Assembly (NCBI GenBank): GCA_032622095.1
Contig: CP136061.1
Coordinates: forward strand, 130,646,754-130,710,753
Direction of reading: 5' to 3'
DNA: 64,000 bases
From: Siphonodentalium dalli
Taxonomy: Eukaryota > Mollusca > Scaphopoda > Gadilida > Siphonodentaliidae
The number at the start of each line of letters is the position of its first letter. Within the stretch, counting starts at the first letter, position 1. Positions 42,891 through 53,191 of the stretch are shown here, piece after piece. A model generated the notes under the pieces. It searched no databases. It was given only the letters and a program-made list of their open reading frames with translations, and was not told where the DNA came from. Both the position numbers and the translations under genes were made by a program.

Positions 42891-43452
42891 AAGGTGACCC
42901 GACTTCGTCCGGGCTTTGACCTTGAATTGTCCATTTTGAAGGTCAATGTCAAGTGGGGTCACGATTTGACCAGTCCAAAAACACTGCCCGGACAAAAGTA
43001 CCCAACAAACGTGCCCGTCGAAATCCATCCGGTTTTACCCGATTTGACCTTGAATTGATCATTTTGAAGGTCAAGGTCTGGTCGGGGTCACGATTGGACC
43101 CGTCCAAAACAATCGGTGATCAAAGGTAACCCCACGTATCAAATTTCGTCGAAATCCCATCAAAATTGGCGATTTGACCTTGAAGTTACCCGATTTCAAG
43201 GTCAAGGTCACGTCGCACGGGCAAATGAATATGCTTATGAGACTCGCCATAAGAAAGTACCCCCACATACCAAGTTTCATCGAAATCCCGTGATATTCTG
43301 GCGTTTGACCTTGAAATGATTTCAAGGTCAAGGTGACATCGCACGGACAAATTAATATGCCTATGTTCGTCCCCGGCCGAAAATATCCCCACATACCAAG
43401 TTTCATCGAAATCGGCTGGGCCATTTTCGAGTCCATCGATTACAGACAGACA

Positions 43453-43494
<42 letters not shown>

Positions 43495-43515
43495 TCTTCC
43501 AAAATATATAATAGA
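42884..43515 (+). mobile_element. Second composite element, four ~130-bp monomers and AC microsatellite
   Basis: The left end, ACTAGAAGGTGACCCGAC at 42,886, resembles the 40,320 end. Four monomers beginning TTTGACCTTGAA lie near 42,916, 43,044, 43,174 and 43,304, each followed by AAGGTCAAGGTC-type and TCGAAATC-type blocks. Monomers end at ACAGACAGACAGAC (43,442-43,455), which runs into AC dinucleotides up to about 43,492. The right end is AT-rich and stops before 43,520. Open frames across this segment come from the monomers and the AC run. Confidence 0.6.
43442..43492. repeat. ACAG/AC microsatellite
   Basis: Three to four ACAG units pass directly into about 18 AC dinucleotides. The run forms the right side of the preceding composite element. 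Confidence 0.95.
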
Positions 43516-43519
43516 TATT

Positions 43520-44013
43520 CACGGTTGGGAATCACGTGGTTTCGATGTTGGTGAGTACCACGCATTCAAAATTTGCAAACGCACAAAAACATAATATACG
43601 AGGAACTGACACAAAACTTAGCAGTTTGGCTGTTACGAGCATATGCTAGTTTATTTTTTAAACAAGTTGATACCTTATTTGTTCGGAAATAGTTAGTGGT
43701 TTTCTATAACATTCTGACCAAAGTTGCCAGTCGCAGGTGCGTGGAATACACCAGTCCATACATCTTGGAGAAAACTTCGACTGACAACTTTGGTCAGAAT
43801 GTTAGAGCAAACAAATACGGATTTGGACATAAATGAGGTATCAGCTTGTTTGAAAAATAGTATAGCATCTGCTCGTAGCTGTCAAAATAATATGTAATAT
43901 GTCATATACTAGGTTATTACCTTTTTTCCTCGCGTCTGGTTGCGTTTTACATCGCCTCGGCCATTTTGAATGCGTGATACTCATCAACTAGAAACCACGT
44001 GATTCCCACCGTG
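43520..44013. mobile_element. 494-bp foldback element
   Basis: The ends are CACGGTTGGGAATCACGTGG on the left and its near reverse complement CCACGTGATTCCCACCGTG on the right. The arms stay recognisably complementary for over 200 bp to an inner pair, ACATTCTGACCAAAGTTG at 43,710 and CAACTTTGGTCAGAATGT at 43,785. No transposase is encoded. The element abuts the AC-microsatellite element. A target-site duplication is not obvious. Confidence 0.8.
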
Positions 44014-46555
44014 TTATTCCTCATAATGAAGACCAGGGGTCAATACAATGAACCGTTTTCTTTGTAAGATTCTAAATTGCTTGTAAGAAATAACAATTTA
44101 TCATTGCGCTAATACTATGAACCTATACGATTACAAGCATAGATCACAAATATATATGTGTTCTTTGTAACTACTAACATCTCCCAATCACAAAGAATTT
44201 TCTAGTACTATGAAATTTAATTGAAATTTATAACGGTAAGGAACGTGACTAGATCGTCTCCGTATGGGGTGTCCAACATCAATTTTCAGTTTTTCAGACC
44301 CCTAAGCCGGATCATATACCCATCTATGATTTACGCAGGGGTCGATTTGCTTTGTGAGAATATTTTATCAGCTGGAAATCACATTATCTCACAGGGACGT
44401 GGCGACAAGGCGGTTGGGTTGGTTGACACAACATTAGTGGAAATTGTTCTTGTAGTTTGATTTTCCAACAATTTATTAAGTCGAAAATGTGTTGGTTTTA
44501 GACCAACATTTGCATATCTTCAGTCCTACTTTGGTCAAAAGTTTGGATTAAATGGCCATCATTTAGAAATTTGTCCATCCTTCATGGGGTGTCAGATTGG
44601 AAATTTCCAACAGTTGGAAATCTGAATATGCCAGTCCAGAAGCTTGAAGTTTGCAAGTTTCAAGTTCAGAATTAAAACTTTTCTCCTTGTCCCTCCCCCG
44701 TAGAGTAAAAAACGGCTAAACAAATCAATCTAAGAAAACCAAATCCGAAGGGGGTGAATTTGACTGGCCACTAGATGTTAGTATTTTTAATTTGCAGTTT
44801 CAGATCTTAATATTGTTTCACACATGGATTCTGTTCCTCCCCGGGCCGGATGTGAGAGGTACCAGCTGGGAAAAGCAAAGCCTAATTTGGCTCGTTGCAA
44901 ATGAACTGAGTCACCACCAAACCCTATGTCACCACGTCTCTGATAAAGGTTGGTGATTGATATCCGGACATAAAGTGTCCATAGTAAGTGTTGCTTGCGT
45001 GATTATATAGCCAATTAACGTTAGCATGTTACATGTACTTAGCATAATCAATGATGTCTAGAAAAATGTAAACGGTTAGTGAAGTTTGTGGGGTATATGT
45101 CAGTCTGGAGTAAACTACATACCCACATATAAAAAATAGTGGGTCTGACGACCTTTCGTTCAGTTTTCATTTCCCAAACCCGGGATTCCTTGTAATTACC
45201 GCCAATCAAAACTTAGCTCCAAGAAATGTGTGCCCCAATAAAAAAAATTAGTAACATGTCACGTGCTCTCGGTGTGGAAATTCCGAAGGTGTGGCTAAAT
45301 GTTGTTAAAATAGTCTGCATGACGTCATGTTATACCGGAAGAGAAATTCACAAATCGACAAATAAAGTAGATTGTTGACGAGCGGTCGAAAGTTTAAAAT
45401 CAAGAATCACCGGAATTTGGATTGCAGGCAATTGTAATTAGGGTACAACTGGCCAATCTTTGGAGCTAATAATACGGCTGTGTGAGGTCGGGAGGGTTTC
45501 GGTGTGGTTGGTGGTAGAATTGTGTTGCTCTTCTGCTCTTCGCTCGTTTTGGCTGCGGTGGTACTACTGCCGGTGCTGGGGAACTGATAGATCGTTTTTT
45601 TTTTAGTTCTGTAGTTGTTTTAGCAGCTAGTCCCGACATTCATGTATTTTTGATTCGTGGCCGTTGATTTGTGTTATTTTTTGACAACATGGGCGACAAA
45701 TCGCCTTGCCAATCTAAAAAATAATTCGGTCTGAGTCCAAGAGATCCACATAAATTGACATTTTTTATAATTTCAAGAATATCTGTCTTAGTTATTGTAC
45801 ATATTATTTTGGATCCCGGAAGCTAGCTGTTTCCCTTTATTGTCAGTAAAACAATTAACCGCCGAACGAAAAGTCACAAACCCTGCAACTATTAATTCCG
45901 ATTCTTAGAATCGGCTTCACAGGGTTGAAGCGGCCATGACGGCACTGGCACGTGACCACGTTTACGCCTGTCAATCACAACTAATTTCATATTTATATTT
46001 AGTGCTGTGTGACGTAATTTGGGGGAAGCCGACAACCGTTCAGAAATGAAAAGTTGATGGGAATGCAATAGACTCAGTATCAGTATGAATCTGAGTGTAT
46101 GTTTACATAGACTGGGTATATGTATATTTTGCATTTCACCTGTTTTTTCTTCGGTGTATTTACTACTAGCCTCTTGTTATACGATTCTATCGATGTGGAA
46201 TTAATTTGTGTTTGGGTTCAAGAGGTGCACTTTGGAAATTATAGGATGGATACCCCATAACCAAACGGAGCCCCTAGAGCCGCGGCACTACCTCGATATG
46301 TTAAAGGGGCGGATCAGTTTGAAATTATAGGATGACCTCCCCTCCTGTGAGAGCATATGTGTCACTTCCCTGCTTCAATATTATGGTGGACACTCCTTCG
46401 CCAAACGGAACTCTTATAGCCACGTCCCTAATTCCTCGACTGACGGAGTAAATACAAATCCCGAAATTATAGTGGGAGATTGCTGAATGTACTGATTTAT
46501 TCTAAATGCGGTAATCCTTTCTATAATAAATAATTATTGACGAGTAGTTCCTATA
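44014..46555. other. Intergenic region, nothing recognised
   Basis: About 2.5 kb with no convincing coding sequence, RNA gene or repeat. The longest open frame, an 80-codon minus-strand frame at 45,892-46,134, shows no recognisable motif. The stretch near 45,480-45,600 is less AT-rich than its surroundings, but I see no basis for calling a promoter. Confidence 0.4.
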
Positions 46556-46639
46556 GGAAATGTTCAGATAATATGTTCTAAAACGACCATCCATAGGTCA
46601 TTTTGGGACGTTTGTTGAACTTATTATCTGAACATTTCC
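46556..46639. mobile_element. Short palindromic element (84 bp)
   Basis: GGAAATGTTCAGATAATA at the left and its complement TTATTATCTGAACATTTCC at the right enclose a partly paired centre. The flanks (GTAGTTCC on the left, and CCTCCAAATGAATAATAGAC near 46,717 on the right) resemble 57,165-57,235, so the palindrome probably sits inside a copy of another dispersed repeat. Confidence 0.6.
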
Positions 46640-48145
46640 ATCCATTAAATGTGAATCCTTCAGCACTTATATTATCTTTTCGTCTGACTCTCGTCTGTTA
46701 ATTTATCCTGAACACCCCTCCAAATGAATAATAGACCATTCCAATGTACAACTGAATGGGAGAAACCATTTAGTATAGAAAGGGTTAAATTGTATTCACA
46801 CTGAGCGATCGCCACCTAAAACGTCCGGATTGTGTATAGAAAACAAATGGAATCCTCAAGTATCTCGGACAATTTTCCACAATAACCCGGATCCGGCGTT
46901 CTTGTATTTTCCTGGGCTTCTTATGTCATAGACACCACGACCTAGGTTCTTGTAGACACGACTAGGGTTTATTTACGTATCGTTCGCCCAAACTCATGGT
47001 ATTACGGCCCCGAGTCCGACTTGGGCCGAATCCGGAGAATGACCTGAAAACATTTCGTAATCATGTCTATAGTTTCCCATTTTGGACCAAATGTTAAACA
47101 AAGGTGCTCCCATTTGGAAAATGATCAACCCTAGCTAGTAGGGTGTGGGTTGAAATTTCCCAACAGTACGGTAATACTGGAAAACTAATGTGTCAGTTGG
47201 ACAATTTTACCCAAGGGAATTAAGGGGTGCAAATATAATTTTCTATTTCCCAGAGTCGGCTTTTGGTCTACTCAATGCGGCGGGTTTCGGTTAGAAATTA
47301 GGTACCATATAATGGAGATTTCCTAGAGCCACATCGGTAATAATACAAAAACAACCAGTTGATTCTAAGATTTTTCGAAAGCCTCATTATAATATGTATT
47401 TATCGATGAGACGGGATTCTTGTCTGGCTGCTTCGTGACATTTAGCTTGTATTTCGTTGAATTATCTTTCCTGGAAAAAAAAGAAGATTACGTAAATATT
47501 TAGAACAGTTATATGGCCACGGCGCGTAAGCGATAGCGTAGTATAGTCGTTGAATATACTGATTTGATCCGAATCTGGAAATAACCAATACGGACCTGTT
47601 TTGTTTTCTAAGTTCGGATTATGTAACAAGAAGTTTGGCTACTGTATAAATTTAAAAAAAATATATTCATAAATTATTCTCGGTTCCAGCTTGCCCAGAT
47701 GCACCAATCAGGTTTTTCCATACCATCGTGTTGTTCACAAATCAGCGCCTATCGGGATTAGAACCATCTAGGAGGTTTATGTTGGCATGAACTTACCTAA
47801 AGAGTCACCGGTCACCGTCCATATAATGACGTCATATTTGCTAATTTAATAATACCAGGTGAAACCCCAAATAGAGCTGCGGGAGCCTTTATTCAGCGTC
47901 GGATGGGCATGCGTCCCATTTGTGCGCTTCGCGCACATTTTGACGGTTTAAGCATTTTGTTATTTAACAAAAAAAAAACATTTATATTCAATTTTTAATT
48001 TTAAATCCTCCTCGTTCAATTTAACAAAACAAATAATTTTTTTAAATTATAATAATTTGTTGGCTATATATAAATTATAATAATTTGTTGGCTATATATA
48101 ACGAGGCATTTCACGGCTTTTGGCCGATCTTCAGATAACGCCATT
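46640..48145. other. Intergenic region downstream of the transporter gene
   Basis: No gene is recognised. The first ~100 bp share CCTCCAAATGAATAATAGAC with the segment at 57,210. Near the right side a 28-bp direct duplication (AAATTATAATAATTTGTTGG plus GCTATATAT-type tail) occupies 48,044-48,099. If the transporter has a further 3' exon it should lie here or lower, but I could not identify one. Confidence 0.4.
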
Positions 48146-48151
48146 TTTATT
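48146..48151 (-). promoter_or_regulatory. Candidate polyadenylation signal AATAAA
   Basis: The minus strand reads AATAAA about 115 bp downstream of the in-frame TGA at 48,266-48,268. This fits a 3' end for the SLC22 gene if that stop is used. The motif is frequent in AT-rich DNA, so support is weak. Confidence 0.3.
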
Positions 48152-48265
48152 CTAATTACTTCTATTGTGACGTCACTTCCGGGAGTTAGATACATGAATC
48201 AAACCACAGCGTCGATTCAATGACTCATTCTGCTCAATTAAAATATCAGTGCGAAAATAATAAAC

Positions 48266-48421
48266 TCACTTTCCGAAGACGACTGCATCCTCTGTGGATT
48301 CTGGAAGTGTTTTGTCTGTTGTTTCTGGTAATAAAAGCGACATGACACCGACAAATACCGACGCAGCTCCGAATACTATGAGTGGAAATGCTTTACCCAT
48401 ATCACCTCCGATATCTGTCCC
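48266..48421 (-). CDS. SLC22-family transporter, 3'-most visible exon (TM12 and tail)
   Basis: This exon follows an acceptor reading CACTACAG and opens in phase 0 with GTDIGGDMGK, a loop before the last membrane segment. AFPLIVFGAASVFVGVMSLL is TM12, followed by LPETTDKTLPESTEDA, the LPET...LPET/S signature that ends the transport domain in SLC22 proteins. SLC22 members are plasma-membrane MFS carriers for organic cations, anions, carnitine or zwitterions; the substrate here cannot be told. Two 3' ends are possible. The frame meets TGA at 48,266-48,268 just after FGK, or a strong donor GTGAGT at 48,269 could splice after GGA-AA (exon end 48,270, phase 2) into an unfound exon. Human SLC22 genes often have a junction near this point, so the splice model is plausible. 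Confidence 0.88.
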   Translation of the reverse strand, partial: GTDIGGDMGKAFPLIVFGAASVFVGVMSLLLPETTDKTLPESTEDAVVFGK

Positions 48422-50241
48422 CTGTAGTGACCAAGAAAGACAATCAACATTCAGAACATAAGGAAATAAATAGAAATGTTGTGCTAGTTTATCAATACAC
48501 AACAGCCTTTTTGTCGACATGCCTCGTAACAGGTGACTATGTTTAGAGAGCATGGATAAAAAGATTGCTCGCAATGCAGCAATATTATAAAACCAACGCC
48601 AATCTGTGATTGCCATTCCAATGTATAAAATCAAGAAATTGCTTCAGCCATAAAACGTTAATTCCCGCAATATTCAGATATTACAGCATGGACGTAAATT
48701 TAAAATTTGGAAGAGGTTTTTGTTTTTAGATATTTAGATCGTCTTGGAAAAATACCTTTTGAAATAGATGAAAAGCAGATTTGCATAAATTAAAAAGTTG
48801 AAGTGTAAGATGCATAACTCTAAAACAAAATATTAGTTTCAAAATCACTCAAGTCAATTACGAGAGTATTTTTGGATCCTGTCTTATGTGAGTTATTGCG
48901 ATACAGGTGAGAGGAACACAACTCATTACAATGACGATGTGATTAATGTATCTTGTGGTTGATAACTAGAGGGGATTCGGGTGGTTTTAAAGAGATACCC
49001 ATGATTCGTGATTCATATATGATCACGATATTACGGAATGTATTCACGTGTATTATATTATCCACAACGTGTTTAGAACACCATTAGATAACTGACATGT
49101 TTCCAACATAGTCTCCTCTGTCGTATTATACCGTAACCGAAGAGACATGCTCGCCACGACAACACATGTGACGGTGATTCGCAAGACTATTGGCAGGTTG
49201 GATTCGCTATGATATATCCACGCACGCGATTCGCGCATAATCCACGCGCTGGTGTCTGTGCCCAATTTAACCAGTATTCAAATTTGGACAACAATATACT
49301 GGTGTGCAGCAAGAATGGCTCCAAATTGTTCGGATTTATCAATGCCTAGAAAAATGACAAATTGTGGTGAACTTCAATCACACGGCACTTTGTATATTTG
49401 AGTTATGAGTAGGCCCCCCCCCTACACGCATGAAAATATATGCATATCTTATATTCCGTATTCTCCTAATTGATTGTATCCTACTTTGTTACATGTAACT
49501 GATATTCAATATGCAGGGTAGTTATGACACACCTAGTTAAGTCTAGTGTATAGTATATAACATTATAAAGTAAATATAATAATTTATTATATACTTGCCC
49601 ATGAATTATAAGGTTTTAGCAGTGAGATATAAGTGATATCCCACTAGTGAGTGATATCAGCTTGAAATTTCTGATGTATTGACATTCATTGGGGGCCATA
49701 GGCAAGTAACTAAAGTATATAATAAACAGAATATCCACACTTTATCAGTGGATATGGGTTAAATCTCATGAGTGATGACAAAACATTTGAATTTCCACTC
49801 GTGGCTAAAGCCACTCGTGGAAATTCAATGTTTTGTCATCACTCATGAGATATAACCCATATCCACTGAATAGGTGTGGATATCCTCTATATGTATACAA
49901 TATGTTATACGTTAGTCTGTGCTAGACGAGGCTGATGTGGGTTCTAACTCCGACATTCATGCATGTGCGAAAATCGGGACCGATGTTCAAGTTATATTTT
50001 CTAATGTATGTTATATTCATACTATGTACTATGTCATATACAATGTTTTATTGGTGGTACACCAAATAAATAAATCAATCAATCAATGTGCCAATCCGAT
50101 CGATACAATGCCATTTCGATGTAAAGATATAAATTGTTTTCGTGTGTGTTGAAGGAATTAACACTAATACTTAGCAAGTGCATGCCTCCTTAGACATATA
50201 TTCTATTCCTATCTATATTCGTCAGTGCATGCATGACGTAC
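48422..50241 (-). other. SLC22 intron (1,820 bp)
   Basis: The intron runs from donor GTACGT (minus strand, at 50,241) to acceptor CACTACAG at 48,422. It contains a 153-bp palindromic element at 49,731-49,883 and otherwise AT-rich sequence with no recognised feature. Short open frames inside it, such as 49,053-49,265, show no conserved motif. Confidence 0.85.
49731..49883. mobile_element. Palindromic MITE in the SLC22 intron (153 bp)
   Basis: ATATCCACAC at the left and GTGTGGATAT at the right open a near-perfect palindrome. Both arms carry CATGAGTGATGACAAAAC or its complement and meet at AGCCACTCGTGG. The whole segment can fold into one long hairpin. It encodes nothing. A clear target-site duplication was not found. 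Confidence 0.8.
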
Positions 50242-50423
50242 CCCATCGGCTATATAAGGTGCAGCCATTCCTCCTATCCTGGCACACATAGAGCTCATTC
50301 CGATTGCACCATTCCTGACCACCGTCGGGTAAAGCTCGGCAGAAAACACATAGATAGAAGCGAAGGCCGCTGCTGCTCCCAGTTTGCCTATCATGGCCAG
50401 AGTTATAGTGAGCGGCTCCATAT
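50242..50423 (-). CDS. SLC22-family transporter, exon for TM10-TM11
   Basis: The acceptor TTGATATTCAG precedes ATATGGAG; the first two bases complete an aspartate codon split with the upstream exon. Sixty codons follow. ITLAMIGKLGAAAAFASIYV is TM10, AELYPTVVRNGAIG is the strongly conserved SLC22 loop (AELYPTxxRN), and MCARIGGMAAPYI is TM11. The exon ends in phase 0 after ADG at donor GTACGT. Length, phase and motif order agree with the neighbouring exons, so these are parts of one gene. No frameshift or stop is present. The many hydrophobic residues and motif spacing fit a functional MFS carrier. Confidence 0.93.
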
Positions 50424-51208
50424 CTGAATATCAACAGACAACAAAAATTAAATGATATGGATACAGAGCATGCAAGCATGCATTGTACTATTTTTTATGA
50501 TGCCGACATGCTAAAAAGCCATGAGAGGAATATGGCACTGCACTGATGCGAGCGGTCCGCAGTGCATCGGACCCGTGCTATTCACATGGGCGTACATATT
50601 GTATTGAACACAGCAACCGATCGGGAATTCGTGATAAAACATCTACTATTCCTTCTCATATATCATGCCATAGCGAACAAGAAATCCGACGTTAATGTCC
50701 ATTCAACATCTGCGCTGTATATGTAATATCTGTTATGGTTAATACATTCGCTGGAAATTATGCAGATTCTAAAATCGGAATTGAGTTGTGTTTGTGCCCA
50801 TGTACATAAACTCCCGGAAAGTTTTGGCATATCTCACTGCTGGCATAAAATATTCGGTTGAGAAATCTTCTTCAGCCATGCGCTACTTAACAGTAGGACT
50901 CAAATAGTTGAGGATCCAATGATGTTTTAGTGGGGGGTGAGTTGCCACACAAAGTTGAAATGTGCTTTCAAACATCAGACGTATATATGTTCTTATTTAC
51001 CATAGGTTTTTTTTAATTATATAACAGGTTTTTGTTTACATTAAAGATGGTCTATATCTTCAATATGAACCAATTTGCACCAGAATACCATTGCACACAT
51101 CAGATGGTTCAGTGTGGTGCAGATGTGAACAAATGAATGTCCGTGAACCAGTAGAAGCTCCTTATCATGCTATGTCATATTATATCCATAGTAACCACTG
51201 GAACTTAC
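50424..51208 (-). other. SLC22 intron (785 bp)
   Basis: It is bounded by donor GTAAGT at 51,208 and acceptor ATATTCAG at 50,424 on the minus strand. The junction is phase 1. No repeat or RNA was recognised inside. Confidence 0.88.
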
Positions 51209-51435
51209 CGTCGCCGCCATAGATGATTGGGAAAATTGTAGAGAGACAAGCAACTCCTCCAAGTATCATACATCCAGAGTGCAATTTCGTTCTTCCCAGT
51301 CGATCCAGAAAAACGATGTATAAGGTGTATGCCGGAAACTCAACGACGCCGCTCAACAGAAAGTTTATATGGAGATCGCCACCGAGATTACCTGAGTTCA
51401 ACGAGAGACCGTAGTACACCATACTGACTACGCAC
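51209..51435 (-). CDS. SLC22-family transporter, exon for the TM7/8-TM9 region
   Basis: The exon starts after TTTCTCCACAG, with one base completing a split codon, then 75 codons, then one base of the next split codon before donor GTAAGT. Residues 6-20 (VYYGLSLNSGNLGGD) match the SLC22 motif YYGLSLN..NLGGD. The next segment INFLLSGVVEFPAYTLYIV is a membrane helix, LDRLGRTK is the conserved MFS-type cytosolic loop, and MILGGVACLSTIFP is the following helix. Upstream exons encoding the N-terminal half, including the long extracellular loop and the PESPRW motif, were not found between 51,436 and 64,000 and may lie beyond the window. The member and substrate are unassigned. Confidence 0.93.
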
Positions 51436-52546
51436 CTGTGGAGAAACAACGAGAGACCGTAAATTATCACTGTGAACACTTTCACGATGGTCATCCTATA
51501 ATACCCGATGAGGCCAATATTGAGTAAACCCCGCTACGGGCACGAGTGAAAAGTACAGGTAGGTTTGTTTTGAGGGACATCTTTTTATTAATTGTTTTCC
51601 TCGGACACAACTCGCAATCCACGATGTGCATGGTGAACCCAGCTTCAACCAAATGTTAACAGTTCGGCGATTAAAGCTCCATAAAAAGGAAACTTATTCT
51701 ATATTCACATTGGAATTTGCTGCATTTAAGTTGGAACATATTTACAATTGCATGTGACACTCAATGGTGTCTCAGTAAACCCTAACGCAGGCAAGATTTT
51801 TGCCCGCGTCGAAGTTTACTCCTGCCCGCATAACGTTTTACTTTATCAATGTACGATATGTTTGGAAAGATGTCTTTATTCGAGTTACTGTATAGTGATT
51901 AGGGGTTTTTAGTAGCAGAACACGTGATCGATAAAGTGTCACATATAGAGCTGCGCCATGTTTTCCAAAATAAATTCTGCAGTATCTGCAGTGAAAGTGT
52001 TGCTGCATGAAACTTAAAGGGATAGTACTCAGATGACCGGTGGTACGTCGATCGCAAGTTGCAAAACAGAGTTCAGTCCCCTCGCCACGCGATGTCCTCC
52101 GACTGCGTGACTTTAAGCACTGTCTGATTTGTTTACCTCCGGGTTGGGAAAACCCAAAAATTGTAACTTCCGCATTGTTACTTCGCAAGTTAACGACGTT
52201 TGTTGTGAGAAATTCGCACCACAAAGACAGCATATATTGCAGAAATTATACTCGCAACGCTTATGTGATATGGAAATGCGACATTCCACGGTCAGTGTCC
52301 GTTTAATCGTACCGGTACCGGTACTCAAGTAATCCTAGACAGTTGACAGCAGCCAGCAGGTTGAATTTGGAATGATCTGGAATGGAAGACGAGTCACAAA
52401 CTAGTTTCCATTATTGGCATGAACTGATCGATGAATACGTTGCAGTATATCGGCTGATGTCAACCCCATGCAGACTTGGAAGGTTGCGTAAGTTTGTGTC
52501 TTACTAAATTGTATGGGAAAGGGAGCCCAAATTCACATTTAAATAT
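51436..52546. other. Upstream intron or flank of the SLC22 gene
   Basis: No further SLC22 exon was recognised here. A TTAAAGGGATAGTACTC segment begins at 52,014 and leads into 300 bp of less AT-rich sequence with overlapping open frames on both strands (51,838-52,332). These frames show no known motif and look like a dispersed repeat, possibly the end of another TTAA-targeting element. Confidence 0.4.
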
Positions 52547-52874
52547 CAGGTCTGGGTGAACACCAATTGATCGAAATCCACTAAAACATGGCTGACACTG
52601 ACATGCCGAGTCAGTACTGTCAGTAGCCGAGAGGTGCTCACTCCAATTCTTGAATATTTAAATGGTGTTTGTTTGAAGATTTTTAAACGTTTATTTATAT
52701 TCTCATTCTCTCAAAAGAAATCCAAATGTTTTTAAGTAGTTACCAAGTTGAACGATATCATGGAACAGTTTAGTGTGACTCCCCTTATCTCAGATGCATC
52801 TAGGTGGTGTAAGACCAGTCTATATTAGATCGATTAGTCTAAATAAAGATCTATTGGTGGTTCACCCAGACCTG
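52547..52874. mobile_element. MITE, 328 bp, copy A
   Basis: The terminal inverted repeats CAGGTCTGGGTGAAC and GTTCACCCAGACCTG match perfectly over 15 bp. The interior includes TTTAGTGTGACTCCCCTTAT and GATTAGTCTAAATAAAG, both found in modified form in the neighbouring copy. No coding sequence or clear target-site duplication was seen. Confidence 0.8.
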
Positions 52875-52924
52875 CATGTTTATTAATAATCGCATTGAAT
52901 GTACCGAAGCTCAACAATCATCTG

Positions 52925-53191
52925 CAGGTCTCGGTGAACCACTGGTTGATCTGTATAAAACTGATCAGTCTATCTTTATATTGAATATATTCAGTAAATA
53001 ATTATTCCGTGTCTTTCAACAGAAATTATAATTATCTCTTTTTAAGTATTGGATGTAATATAATTACCACTATAGAACAGTTCAGAGTGACTCGACTTAT
53101 CCCCAATGCCTGCATATGATGAATGACCAATCGGTCTATTCTATAGCGATTAGTCTAATAAAGGTCGATCGTTGGTTCACCATATGACCTG
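52925..53191. mobile_element. MITE, 267 bp, copy B of the same family
   Basis: It starts CAGGTCTCGGTGAACCA and ends GGTTCACCATATGACCTG. It shares with copy A the segments TTCAGAGTGACTCGACTTAT, CGATTAGTCTAATAAAGGTC and CTTTCAACAGAAAT. It is shorter and more diverged at its right end. The two copies stand head to tail about 50 bp apart. Confidence 0.7.

Noticed and set aside
43071-43554. Overlapping open frames with cysteine/valine or threonine/histidine runs
   Set aside because: They are translations of the ~130-bp monomers and the AC microsatellite.
45892-46134. 80-codon minus-strand open frame
   Set aside because: No recognisable domain, no nearby related exon, and its length is within chance expectation.
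48967-48983. Minus-strand PPESPL, resembling the SLC22 PESPRW motif
   Set aside because: It lies in the intron after the TM10-TM11 exon, which is the wrong order, and the following residues do not match the family.
51838-52332. Overlapping open frames on both strands near a TTAAAGGGATAG motif
   Set aside because: No conserved motif or splice support. It looks like a dispersed repeat with less AT bias.
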